Shown here: positions 8,403 through 16,232 of the stretch, piece after piece
Layout: every line of letters starts with the position of its first letter
Position numbering within the stretch: the stretch's first letter is position 1
DNA from: Pseudomonas sp. TNT3
GTDB lineage: Bacteria > Pseudomonadota > Gammaproteobacteria > Pseudomonadales > Pseudomonadaceae
Length of the DNA stretch: 64,000 nucleotides
NCBI RefSeq assembly: GCF_010095445.2
Contig: NZ_WFGV02000027.1
Location: forward strand, 1 to 64,000
Direction: 5' to 3'
Position numbers and translations under genes: made by a program
Notes under the pieces: generated by a model
Seen by the model: the letters and a program-made list of their open reading frames with translations, nothing else
Databases searched by the model: none
What the model was told of the DNA's origin: nothing

Positions 8403-8840
8403 TCACACGTTATCGATGGGCGACCTCACCAACGGTTCTAAACCCATGGCAATCATCGGCTTGCTGCGTGCGTATCGGCTCAGGCGTTCGGCCATCGAGT
8501 AGGGCAGTGGCGGATCAAAAGCAAAACCACGCCGCTCATAAAACTCCCGCAAGTCTGGATGACAAAACAACCACACCGGACCTTCGGCGTCCTTGATCGC
8601 GTGGGCGATCAGCGTCGCGGCGATGCCCTGTTCGCGGCAGGCAGGATCAACGAACAACCCGGTCAACCAATGCCCGTCCGCGACCGGTCGCAAGCACAGC
8701 GCGCCGATGATCCCCTCGCGTCTGGCGACCCAGAGTTGTGCGTCGCGCACGGCTTTCATCGGCGATTGATGAGCGCGATAAAACTTGTTCATCAGTGGCC
8801 ACAAAGGCTCGTCGAGCAAGGTGTACTGGGTGTCGGGCAT
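8403..8840 (-). CDS. GNAT family N-acetyltransferase
   Basis: 145 residues. The acetyl-CoA motif A is LTGLFVDPACREQGIAATLI (V-x-P-x2-R-x2-G-I/G-A), and the motif B region is GPVWLFCHPDLREFYERRGF, typical of GNATs. The substrate is not deducible. The ATG at 8840 begins MPDTQYTLL; the ribosome site is weak, and a longer in-frame reading adds 63 residues that run into the next gene's promoter and look non-coding. It stands alone, converging with def. Confidence 0.8.
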   Translation of the reverse strand: MPDTQYTLLDEPLWPLMNKFYRAHQSPMKAVRDAQLWVARREGIIGALCLRPVADGHWLTGLFVDPACREQGIAATLIAHAIKDAEGPVWLFCHPDLREFYERRGFAFDPPLPYSMAERLSRYARSKPMIAMGLEPLVRSPIDNV

Positions 8841-8943
8841 AGGGTTGGTCTGTCGATACGTAAAACGGGCGATTATAAAAGAACACGCGTGCGGCGATAG
8901 GTGTATACCTGATTCCACATCCCGTATGAGTGGAGTACGTATC

Positions 8944-9054
8944 ATGGCCAAAGGCATGGATTCAAAGAAAGCAGCGAAGAAAAAACCGGCAAAAACCGCC
9001 GATGAAAAGCGCGCGGACAAGAAGGCCAAGAAGGTGGATGTGTTCGGTCATTGA
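8944..9054 (+). CDS. Very small lysine-rich protein, 36 aa
   Basis: MAKGMDSKKAAKKKPAKTAD then EKRADKKAKKVDVFGH: fourteen of 36 residues are Lys, with an Ala/Lys pattern like the histone-H1-type AlgP/PhaF tails. The ATG follows GGAG with good spacing and a hairpin follows the stop, so translation is plausible. Function is unknown; a nucleic-acid-binding or RNA-chaperone-like role is only a guess from charge. Confidence 0.6.
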   Translation: MAKGMDSKKAAKKKPAKTADEKRADKKAKKVDVFGH

Positions 9055-9066
9055 TCCCGCGACAAG

Positions 9067-9087
9067 GGAGCCCGGCCCTCGGGCTCC
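9067..9087 (+). terminator. Hairpin after the Lys-rich gene
   Basis: GGAGCCCG-gccct-CGGGCTCC; an eight-base-pair stem with only a mixed TGCTGTCTGTCT tract after it, so a weak terminator. Confidence 0.5.
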
Positions 9088-9409
9088 TGCTGTCTGTCTA
9101 ACCTCATAACCAAATAATCTGCAAGAAAACCCGGCGTTCATGCACAGAAGGGGATTGATCCTCGATCTGAGCAACGCCATGCCCACCACTTCGACAATAC
9201 CCTCCGGGCGCGCTCCAGGGAGGTGTTCCGCGATCCTGAAGACAAGGGTTGCTTGCCGGGTTACATCGCCACGAGGGTTGGCGCCGGTTTGTAGCGAGAA
9301 AAAAGGATCAAAACTGTCATTTGTGACAGTAGACAAGATGTCATCAGAAACAGACTCTGCACCTGAACATCACCAATGATCAGCGTGTATTCAGGCGCGG
9401 AGTTTTTAC
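9088..9409. other. Intergenic region, 322 bases, nothing certain
   Basis: Both strands hold open frames here, but none has a ribosome site, family motif or typical codon use. The last part before 9410 contains ttgtgacagtagacaa and a GGAG site for the next gene. No repeat is seen. Confidence 0.5.
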
Positions 9410-10072
9410 ATGGTTATCAGATTGATCCTCGTCATCTTTGCGCTGTGTGTTGGCGTCTTCGTACTGTTCTTCTTTTATGCAAAAGACGCCGTAGGTGAAA
9501 AAAGTCGTTTCGCCGTCATCAATCCCCCAATGAATGCTGCGCAAACGGTGGCGGTCCAGCAGCGGATCGATGAACAGCTCATTCGCAAAGGGGGTGGCGA
9601 GCAAATCAGCTCGACTCAGCTGGTCTACGAAAATGGCGCGGTGATAATAGCCTTTCCGGTTCCTGGCGACGTCCAGGGGAGCGACGGCATCTGCGACTAC
9701 GGCTATTTCTGCGTTTGGGAAAATCGGGATTACACCGGGAAAAAATTGTCGGTGTTGAGCAAAGCCGCCAATCGTCCCATCAACCTGTCTGACTACAACA
9801 TGAGCAAACAGGTATCGTCCTGGCAGCACAATAATAGAGTTCACACAGTGAAGATCTTTGGCGTAGATGGCCCCGATGCTATTGGTAACATGATGATGAG
9901 CAACATCAAGGAAGTGGGATTAGGCAGGGGTTGCTGCCCCTTCAGTTTTCCCGAAAAAGCCGTCGTCCCTGCCCAGGTCACCGAGCTCTATTCCCAGAAT
10001 GAATTGATCGAGCAAAGCGACAGAATGGTCAGTGTCGCGTTTTCTCCGATGTTTATTTTGTTTGCCCAGTAG
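9410..10072 (+). CDS. Membrane-anchored protein with a peptidase-inhibitor I36 (crystallin-like) segment
   Basis: 220 residues. Residues 1-24 (MVIRLILVIFALCVGVFVLF...) are a signal anchor with few preceding charges, so the rest should be periplasmic. Residues 97-145 contain GYFCVWENRDYTGKKLSVLS and YNMSKQVSSWQHNN, matching the I36/beta-gamma crystallin-like pattern (C-x-W-E-N-x-x-Y-x-G; SSxxN). Family members are small secreted inhibitors or wall-associated proteins, better known from actinomycetes. Several Cys residues could form disulphides. The ATG has GGAG ten bases upstream. It stands alone between two long gaps. The target protease, if any, is unknown. Confidence 0.65.
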   Translation: MVIRLILVIFALCVGVFVLFFFYAKDAVGEKSRFAVINPPMNAAQTVAVQQRIDEQLIRKGGGEQISSTQLVYENGAVIIAFPVPGDVQGSDGICDYGYFCVWENRDYTGKKLSVLSKAANRPINLSDYNMSKQVSSWQHNNRVHTVKIFGVDGPDAIGNMMMSNIKEVGLGRGCCPFSFPEKAVVPAQVTELYSQNELIEQSDRMVSVAFSPMFILFAQ

Positions 10073-10436
10073 TAGCCATTCTCATCCCGCGTGACACCTT
10101 TCGACGCTGAAACGATTTAGTCCCGGATGCTGGCCGACTAGTGGCCTTGCTTCACGATAATGGCTGTCTATGCTGACGCTAGCCAGCAAGGAGTCTTTGC
10201 ATAAAAGGAATTACCTATGAATACATCAGGGTTGGCCCTGTCCGGGGCTATCAAGAGAAGGATGTCTTGATAAGAGCGTTGCAGTCAGGACTCTCCGATT
10301 GAACATCATTTATCACCTGACACTTCCTTCCTTATTGGGGGATGCGTGTGCCTGTTCCATGGAACGTTTTGGTGGATACGTTGAAAGAACGTTGAACTTT
10401 CTTCATTCAAACGACCGCGCTTAGGGTGATACAACC
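10073..10436. other. Intergenic region, 364 bases, with a possible leader mini-ORF
   Basis: It contains a 17-codon frame at 10217-10270 (MNTSGLALSGAIKRRMS) preceded by AAGGAATTACCT, and a short inverted repeat GCTGGC/GCCAGC around 10131-10188. No terminator with a U-tract is seen for the upstream gene. The frame could be a leader peptide or chance. Confidence 0.3.
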
Positions 10437-11756
10437 ATGTTTAACCTACATCACAAGTCTGATCTGCTGGAAATCGAACGCTTCAGCTGCGCACTGACTG
10501 AAGCCAACGGCAAGTTGGCGGCTATCAGTCGTTCAATGGCGATCATCGAGTTCACCCCTGAAGGTGTGGTAATAGACGCCAACGACAACTTCTGCAGCGT
10601 CATGGGTTACAGCGTTGAAGAAGTGCGCGGCAAGCACCACAGAATGTTCTGCGAGGAGGCGTTTTATCGGAGCGAGGAATACGCGAAATTGTGGCGCGAC
10701 CTGGCACGTGGCGAACCGGTGACCGGGACTTTTTCACGCTTGAATAAACGGGGCCAAGAGGTCTGGCTTGAAGCCAGTTACATGCCGGTATTGGGTGCCG
10801 ATCGCCAGGTTAAAAGCGTGATGAAAGTGGCCTCGGACATCACCGATCGAATCAACAAGGAACACGAGAACGACAGCTTGCTCGCCGCCATCGGCCGCTC
10901 CATGGCGGTCATCGAATTCACTCCCGATGGCAAGGTCATTACCGCCAACGAGAACTTTCTGAAAACCATGCACTACTCGCTCAACGAAGTAGTGGGGCAG
11001 CACCACAGCCTGTTTTGCCATCGCAGCGAAAGTGATTCACAAGCGTATAAGGCGTTTTGGGCCTCACTCAACCGTGGCGAATATCACTCGCACCGTTTCG
11101 AGCGCAAAGACAAGTACGGTCATACGGTGTTTCTGGAAGCTTCCTACAACCCGTTGTTCGACGCCAAGGGCCGGTTGTACAAAGTGGTGAAGTTTGCCAG
11201 TGACATCACCCAACAGGTCACGACCTTGCAAACCGCCGCGGAGTCCGCTCACAGCACGTCAGTTCAAAACGATGCCTGCGCGCAGAAGGGGTCTCAGGTG
11301 GTGCAGCAAACCGTGCAGATCATCCAGGACATCTCCCGCGATCTGAACGAAGCTGCCCTGAGTATTGATGCGGTCAGCAAGCAATCCGACATCATCGGCA
11401 CCATCGTCCAGACCATTCGCGGAATCGCCGATCAAACCAACCTGTTGGCACTCAACGCAGCCATCGAGGCGGCTCGGGCGGGCGAACACGGGCGCGGGTT
11501 CGCGGTGGTGGCCGACGAAGTCCGCAGCCTCGCGGCGCGAACCAGTCAGGCGACGCTGGAGATTGTCGACGTGGTGCGCAGGAACCACGACCTGTCGCTG
11601 AGTGCGGTCACCAGCATGCAATCGAGCTTGAGCCGGACCGGGCTTGGCGTTGAACTGGCGAACGAGGCGGGCGAGGTGATCCTGGAGATCCAGCAAGGCT
11701 CACGGCATGTGGTGGATGCGATCAGCCAATTCAACTCGACGTTGCAGTTGAATTAG
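10437..11756 (+). CDS. Soluble PAS-PAS methyl-accepting chemotaxis protein (BdlA/Aer-like)
   Basis: 439 residues with no membrane segment. Two PAS domains (about residues 30-140 and 150-265) share IEFTPEG/IEFTPDG, GYSVEEVRGKHHRMFC and LNEVVGQHHSLFC, and each ends in a PAC motif (KVASDITDR and KFASDITQQ). The MCP signalling hairpin has DQTNLLALNAAIEAARAGEH and GRGFAVVADEVRSLA. There is no HAMP domain and no periplasmic sensor. This layout matches BdlA, the P. aeruginosa biofilm-dispersal regulator; PAS domains of this type often bind haem or flavin. The ATG has no clear ribosome site beyond AGGGTGA. Whether it acts in chemotaxis or dispersal is inferred. Confidence 0.85.
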   Translation: MFNLHHKSDLLEIERFSCALTEANGKLAAISRSMAIIEFTPEGVVIDANDNFCSVMGYSVEEVRGKHHRMFCEEAFYRSEEYAKLWRDLARGEPVTGTFSRLNKRGQEVWLEASYMPVLGADRQVKSVMKVASDITDRINKEHENDSLLAAIGRSMAVIEFTPDGKVITANENFLKTMHYSLNEVVGQHHSLFCHRSESDSQAYKAFWASLNRGEYHSHRFERKDKYGHTVFLEASYNPLFDAKGRLYKVVKFASDITQQVTTLQTAAESAHSTSVQNDACAQKGSQVVQQTVQIIQDISRDLNEAALSIDAVSKQSDIIGTIVQTIRGIADQTNLLALNAAIEAARAGEHGRGFAVVADEVRSLAARTSQATLEIVDVVRRNHDLSLSAVTSMQSSLSRTGLGVELANEAGEVILEIQQGSRHVVDAISQFNSTLQLN

Positions 11757-11788
11757 CGCACGCATGTCTAAATGGCATACCCAATCCT

Positions 11789-11960
11789 TGTAGCAGCTGG
11801 CGCAGCCTGCGTTCGGCTCTGTTGTGGCGAGGGGATTCATCCCCGTTCGGCTGCTCGGCAGTCGTAAAGATATGGGGCCGCTGCGCGACCCAACGGGGAT
11901 GAATCCCCTCGCCACAGAGCAGCCGGACGCAGCCGAACGCAGGCTGCGCCAGCTGCTACA
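11789..11960. repeat. Nested inverted repeats: one REP family inside another
   Basis: The outer arms are tgtagcagctggcgcagcct and its complement at 11941-11960. Inside them, 11824-11916 is a complete pair of the 'gtggcgaggggattcatcccc' family also present at 5672 and 46033. The outer family recurs at 29439 and 50724. The structure lies between converging genes. Confidence 0.9.
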
Positions 11961-11982
11961 GGGATTTGTGTGTATTCAGGGA

Positions 11983-12483
11983 CTAAAGCGCGGCCAGGAA
12001 TTTGTCTACCACTTGGCCATTGTCCTTGTCGGCACTGCTATCAGCGTTCTCGGTTTTCGCCAGTTTCAGCTTGTCTTCCATGCGCTGTGCAAGCTCTTCG
12101 CCGATCGCCTTTTGCTGCTCCGGTGGCATGGCTTTGACCTCCTCTTCCGTCAGCCCCATCTCTTTCAAAAGGCTGTCGCGCAGACGCTGTTCCGGCGTCT
12201 TGCTCATGTAGTCCTTGAAGTCGCTCATGGCCGTGCTGTCGCTCGACGCCGGTACGGTCGATGCGTCAGTCGCTTGCAGGTTGATGCGGGTTTTCGCGAA
12301 CGCTTCATTGACGTTGTCGCTGATCTTGCTGGTGTCGCTGGCCTGCGCGGTGGGCGTAACGGCGTTGTTCTGGACGTTCTGGATCAACCCGCTGTACAGC
12401 GCGCTGGCGGCGGCCGTCGTGGGGTCCATGTCCGTGCGTTGCGGGGGTTGAACGACGTGTGTCTGTTTTGCACTGACCAACAT
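11983..12483 (-). CDS. Conserved protein of unknown function, 166 aa
   Basis: Ala/Thr/Asp-rich N-terminal half (DPTTAAASALYSGLIQN, VTPTAQASDTSK), then a helical charged C-terminal half with TPEQRLRDSLLKEMGLTEEE and VKAMPPEQQKAIGEELAQRM. No signal peptide or membrane segment. The start is uncertain: ATG at 12483 (used) or ATG at 12429 (148 residues); neither has a strong ribosome site. The general make-up recalls small cytosolic Pseudomonas proteins, but I cannot name a family. It is the last gene of a run on the minus strand. Confidence 0.65.
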   Translation of the reverse strand: MLVSAKQTHVVQPPQRTDMDPTTAAASALYSGLIQNVQNNAVTPTAQASDTSKISDNVNEAFAKTRINLQATDASTVPASSDSTAMSDFKDYMSKTPEQRLRDSLLKEMGLTEEEVKAMPPEQQKAIGEELAQRMEDKLKLAKTENADSSADKDNGQVVDKFLAAL

Positions 12484-12636
12484 GATGGATAAACCTGCAG
12501 GTAATGGCTGATCCAACGGTAGGAGCAATTTGCATGCCGTCAGCTGAGCCCCCTGTTTTCAAGGGGCCAGCGCCATGCCGTGCAACGAAGGCGGAGACAG
12601 GTTGCCGCTTGGCGGCATCCCTCGTCCGCGTTGCGG

Positions 12637-14064
12637 TCAACGATGGGCAATGTTCTCCAGGGCCAGGTTGCGGGTCCGTGGGCCGAACCAGCCGATGGTG
12701 ATCATCACGATCAGCATGCTGCTGACGATGAACGCCAACACACCCGGCGTGCCGAAATGCTCGAGAAATATCCCGATCAGCAGGCTGCTGAACACCGTCG
12801 ACAATCGACTGAACGAATAACAGAACCCGACCGCCCGGGCGCGGATATTGGTGGGGAACAGTTCGCTTTGATAAGAGTGATAACTGAAGCTCAACCAGGC
12901 GTTGCAGAAGGTGATCATCACCCCACAGAAAATCAGGCCGAACGCACTGGTTTGCCACGCGAACAACGTACCGAACGTCATCGCGCCCAGCGCTGAACCG
13001 ACGATCTGCCATTTGTTTTCAAAACGGTTGGCGAACTTCACGAACAGCAAAGGCCCGAGCGGGTAGGCAAGGGTAATGATGAAGGCATACATCAGACTGT
13101 GGGTGACACTCACACCTTGCCCGGACAGCAACGCCGGCAGCCAGTTGCCAAAGCCGAAGAAGCCGATGGCCTGAAACACATGGAACACGATCAGCATCAG
13201 GGCCCGGCGACGAAACGGTGGCTGCCAGATATCGGCGAAACGACCTTTGCCTTGAACGTCCACCTCAGCCGGTTCCGGCTCGTCCAGCGCCTTGCCTTGA
13301 TCCTTCACGCAGCGCGCTTCGATGTCATCGAGAATCTTGCCGGCCTCGTCGAATCGGCCGTGCTGAGCCAGCCAGCGCGGAGACTCCGGCAAGCGCGAAC
13401 GCAGCCACCAGATGAACAAGGCAAACACCGCGCTCGCCAACACCACCCAACGCCAGCCCGAGACACCAAAGGGCGCTTGCGGCACCAGCCACCACGACAT
13501 CAATGCCACTGCTGGCACCGACAGGAACTGTACGAAAAACGCGAAGGCAAAGGCGGAACTGCGCATGCGTTTGGGGACCAGTTCCGAGAGATACGCGTCG
13601 ATGGTCACCAGTTCGATGCCCAGGCCAATGCCCACCAGGAAGCGCATGCAGATAATCCCCAGGGCCGAACTCTGAACCCCCATCGCGACGGTCGCGACGG
13701 TGTACCAGATCAGGGCAAAGGTGAAGATCGCGCGGCGACCGAAGCGGTCCGCCAGTGGACTCAGCAGGCTTGCGCCAAGAAACAACCCGAGGAAGGTCGC
13801 CGAGGCAAACGCTGCCTGATCGGAAAAACCGAACACGCCCTGACTGCCTGTTGCGAAGATGCCATCGCGAATCAGGCCAGGGCTGATGTAGGCCGTCTGG
13901 AAAAGATCGTACAGCTCGAAAAAACCACCGATAGAAAGCAGCGCCACCAGTTTCCAGATCGTTGAAACGGCAGGTAATCGGTCGATGCGAGCGGAGATTT
14001 GAGCGGCGCGGACGGGATCGATACCGTCCGCTTGGCTGAAGGAGGCGAGGGTGCGCGCAGACAT
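12637..14064 (-). CDS. MFS transporter, metabolite:H+ symporter type
   Basis: 475 residues with 12 predicted membrane segments. The first cytoplasmic loop has the MFS motif LADRFGRRAIF, and GIGLGIELVTIDAYLSELVP follows in the fourth segment, as in the sugar/aromatic-acid symporter (SP/AAHS) groups. The long central loop (DIEARCVKDQGKALDEPEPA) is cytoplasmic. The ATG at 14064 follows TTGGAT; a TTG twelve bases earlier is an alternative. It lies 126 bases downstream of a uronate-dehydrogenase-like gene on the same strand, so a sugar-acid substrate is a reasonable guess only. Confidence 0.85.
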   Translation of the reverse strand: MSARTLASFSQADGIDPVRAAQISARIDRLPAVSTIWKLVALLSIGGFFELYDLFQTAYISPGLIRDGIFATGSQGVFGFSDQAAFASATFLGLFLGASLLSPLADRFGRRAIFTFALIWYTVATVAMGVQSSALGIICMRFLVGIGLGIELVTIDAYLSELVPKRMRSSAFAFAFFVQFLSVPAVALMSWWLVPQAPFGVSGWRWVVLASAVFALFIWWLRSRLPESPRWLAQHGRFDEAGKILDDIEARCVKDQGKALDEPEPAEVDVQGKGRFADIWQPPFRRRALMLIVFHVFQAIGFFGFGNWLPALLSGQGVSVTHSLMYAFIITLAYPLGPLLFVKFANRFENKWQIVGSALGAMTFGTLFAWQTSAFGLIFCGVMITFCNAWLSFSYHSYQSELFPTNIRARAVGFCYSFSRLSTVFSSLLIGIFLEHFGTPGVLAFIVSSMLIVMITIGWFGPRTRNLALENIAHR

Positions 14065-14189
14065 ATGCTGATCCAATTTTTATTGATGGAGAAGCTTAGC
14101 CTGCTATCGGAATCAGGTGTGTGCGAATCCCGGCGCATTTTCACCGCATTTCGCTGGTTTATTGCAGTAACGGTATTCATCTTGGTGGT

Positions 14190-14930
14190 TTATGGCGCAA
14201 TGGGGATGTCGAACTGTTGAAACGCGTCATCCATCGGCTCATAGCCAAGCACTCGCGTCGTTTCGCTGAGGTCCAGCCGCTTGAAGCGGTTGTTGGAGAT
14301 GCCATGGGCAATCAGGTGTTGCACGCCTTCCACTTCCACCGAGCGTTGCAGCAACTGCACCGCATCTCGTGGGCTGAGCCAGGCACTCAGATCACGGGCA
14401 TTGGTCAGTTCATGACGGTCCGGGAATTCGAACGCGCCGATACGCAAGGCGATGGTAGAAAGCCCGCGTTTGGCGGCGTAGTACCCACACAACGCCTCGC
14501 CATAGCACTTGCTGACGCCGTAAAGGTTGGCCGGCATCACCTGCATGCCCGGCGTGATTTGCCGATCCACCGGATAACCTTCAATGGTTTGCGCGCTGCT
14601 GGCGAACACCAGTCGCTTGCATCCGGCAGCGACGGCGGCTTCGAACAGGTAGGTGGTGGCAAGAATGTTGTTGGGCAGCAACTCATCGAACAAGGCGGTG
14701 GCGTGCGGGATGCCAGCCAGGTGCACGATCACGTCGATGCCTTCCAGGGCATTGCCCACGGCTGAAGCGTCGGCCAGGTCCAGGCGCAGGAAACGGTGCG
14801 GGACGTCGACCGCGAAGTCGGGTTCGATGCGATCCGTCAGCACAAAGGTGTAGCGGTCCTTCGACGCTTCGAAAAAGGTTTTGCCGATTCTGCCGCAGGC
14901 ACCGGTCAGCAGTACGTTGAGTCCGTTCAT
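14190..14930 (-). CDS. NAD(P)-dependent SDR, uronate dehydrogenase-like
   Basis: 246 residues, extended SDR/epimerase fold. The Rossmann motif is GACGRIGKTFF, the cofactor Asp is in TDRIEPDF, and VIVHLAGIPHA and the catalytic YGVSK follow, with FASSAQTIEGYPVD before it. The C-terminal part (GISNNRFKRLD, LGYEP) resembles bacterial uronate dehydrogenases, which oxidise D-galacturonate or D-glucuronate to the aldarolactone. It is shorter than the roughly 265 residues usual for Udh. Its neighbour is an MFS symporter on the same strand, perhaps for the substrate. Exact substrate unproven. Confidence 0.75.
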   Translation of the reverse strand: MNGLNVLLTGACGRIGKTFFEASKDRYTFVLTDRIEPDFAVDVPHRFLRLDLADASAVGNALEGIDVIVHLAGIPHATALFDELLPNNILATTYLFEAAVAAGCKRLVFASSAQTIEGYPVDRQITPGMQVMPANLYGVSKCYGEALCGYYAAKRGLSTIALRIGAFEFPDRHELTNARDLSAWLSPRDAVQLLQRSVEVEGVQHLIAHGISNNRFKRLDLSETTRVLGYEPMDDAFQQFDIPIAP

Positions 14931-14974
14931 GTGTCTCTCTTTTCAAGGGGGTACAGAAGGGTATGTCGGGTGCG

Positions 14975-15607
14975 CTAGGGCAACCCGTTGCAGCCATGTT
15001 TGAGAAATCCTGGGCGTTGGGCCAGCCGTTGAAAGTACTCGTCGACGGCGGGGTAGTCGGGGCGATCGATCGGTGTCATCAGCCAGCGGTTGACTGAAAG
15101 TCCGACGACGATGTCGGCCAGGGTGAAGTGAGGGCCGGCGACATAAGCACCGGTTGCCTTGAGCTGCTGTTCGAGGATGGCCATCTTCTGGTTCCAGGCG
15201 CGCACGCCGACGGCGAGACGGTGCGGGTCCTGATATTCCGGATCCTTGCGCACCAGCGCCGTGAACGCATAACTCCAGGAGGGGTTGAGCTCGGTGGCCT
15301 GCCAATCCATCCACTGCTCGACCCGGGCGCGGGCTGCAGGCTCCGTGGGCAGCAGATCGGTGTGGTGGTGTTTGCCGACCAGGTAGCGGCAGATGGTGTT
15401 GGACTCCCATAACACGCCGGCGTCGTCGATGATCACCGGCACCTGTGCGTTGGGATTGAGCTTGATGAACTCGGGGCTGTGGGTCGATGCAAAACCGCTG
15501 CCCCAGTCCTCGCGTTCGTAGGAAACACTCAATTCGTCGCAGGTCCACAGGACTTTTCTGACGTTGATCGAGGATGCTTTACCGAGAATCTTCAGTGCGT
15601 GTTCCAT
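14975..15607 (-). CDS. Glutathione S-transferase
   Basis: 210 residues. The N-terminal thioredoxin-like domain starts KILGKASSINVRKVLWTCDE, with the glutathione-site cis-Pro in NAQVPVI and ESNTICRYL. An all-helical C-terminal domain contains ATELNPSWSYAFTAL and PHFTLADIVVGLSVNRW, the N-capping/D motif of GSTs. The motif S-S-I-N-V-R-K suggests a Ser-type (beta/theta-like) active site. It probably conjugates or reduces electrophiles; the substrate is unknown. ATG at 15607 follows AAGGAG. It is 45 bases upstream of the Udh-like gene on the same strand and may be cotranscribed. Confidence 0.88.
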   Translation of the reverse strand: MEHALKILGKASSINVRKVLWTCDELSVSYEREDWGSGFASTHSPEFIKLNPNAQVPVIIDDAGVLWESNTICRYLVGKHHHTDLLPTEPAARARVEQWMDWQATELNPSWSYAFTALVRKDPEYQDPHRLAVGVRAWNQKMAILEQQLKATGAYVAGPHFTLADIVVGLSVNRWLMTPIDRPDYPAVDEYFQRLAQRPGFLKHGCNGLP

Positions 15608-15670
15608 TGAGCTACTCCTTTAGCGATTCGACGCTTCAGGAATCTAACAGCGTGTCGGCCAGGATGCGAC

Positions 15671-16102
15671 TCAGGCCGGGTCCGGTAACGCCGAGGCTGG
15701 CAAACCAAACGTGCGGTCAAACAGCCAGTTGAACGCGAAGGTGTAGCAGGGAATGAAGATGATCAGTGCCAGATCCAGCAAGAAAGCTTGTACCAGGCTG
15801 ATGTTCATCCACCAGGCAATCAGCGGGATCAGAAACACTATCAAGGTTAGTTGAAATCCCACTGCATGGGCGATGCGTCGTTTAACCGTGCGGGTGCGCG
15901 AAGGCTGGCGGCTTTCCCAGCGTTCGAACAACGAGGTGTAGATGAAATTCCAGCTCACGGCGATGGTGGTAATGACCACGGCCAGCGGGCCGGTGCTACC
16001 GGGAGAGGTGCCGGACAACAAGGCCAGGCCCAGCGCCGAGAAGGTCATGCCGATGATTTCGTACAGCGACACATAAACCAGTTTGCGTTTAACACCTTGC
16101 AT
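15671..16102 (-). CDS. PACE family efflux transporter
   Basis: 143 residues, four membrane segments arranged as two tandem bacterial-transmembrane-pair repeats. The conserved Glu sits at residue 15 in VYVSLYEIIGMTF, the same position as Glu15 of AceI; the second repeat starts KRRIAHAVGFQLTLIVFLIP and ends ALIIFIPCYTFAFNWLFDR. PACE proteins export chlorhexidine, acriflavine or short diamines by proton exchange. The ATG at 16102 gives the usual length; a longer reading adds 26 unsupported residues. It is divergent from a LysR gene with a 130-base shared promoter region. A second such pair lies at 29.5-30.9 kb. Confidence 0.9.
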   Translation of the reverse strand: MQGVKRKLVYVSLYEIIGMTFSALGLALLSGTSPGSTGPLAVVITTIAVSWNFIYTSLFERWESRQPSRTRTVKRRIAHAVGFQLTLIVFLIPLIAWWMNISLVQAFLLDLALIIFIPCYTFAFNWLFDRTFGLPASALPDPA

Positions 16103-16232
16103 GGGGAACGGCCTCTTTCGGACAACGTGATGCCAGTTTTCTGAAGACTGACTGGCAGAGGCGGCGCAAGATAGCTTCAATGGTATTGACAGAAAAAGTC
16201 AGAAGCTTTCAGTTTTATTGATAGGAAGAGTG

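Noticed and set aside
8962..9336. 124-codon minus-strand frame over the Lys-rich gene
   Set aside because: No family resemblance and no clear ribosome site; the plus-strand small gene with GGAG and a hairpin is the better reading.
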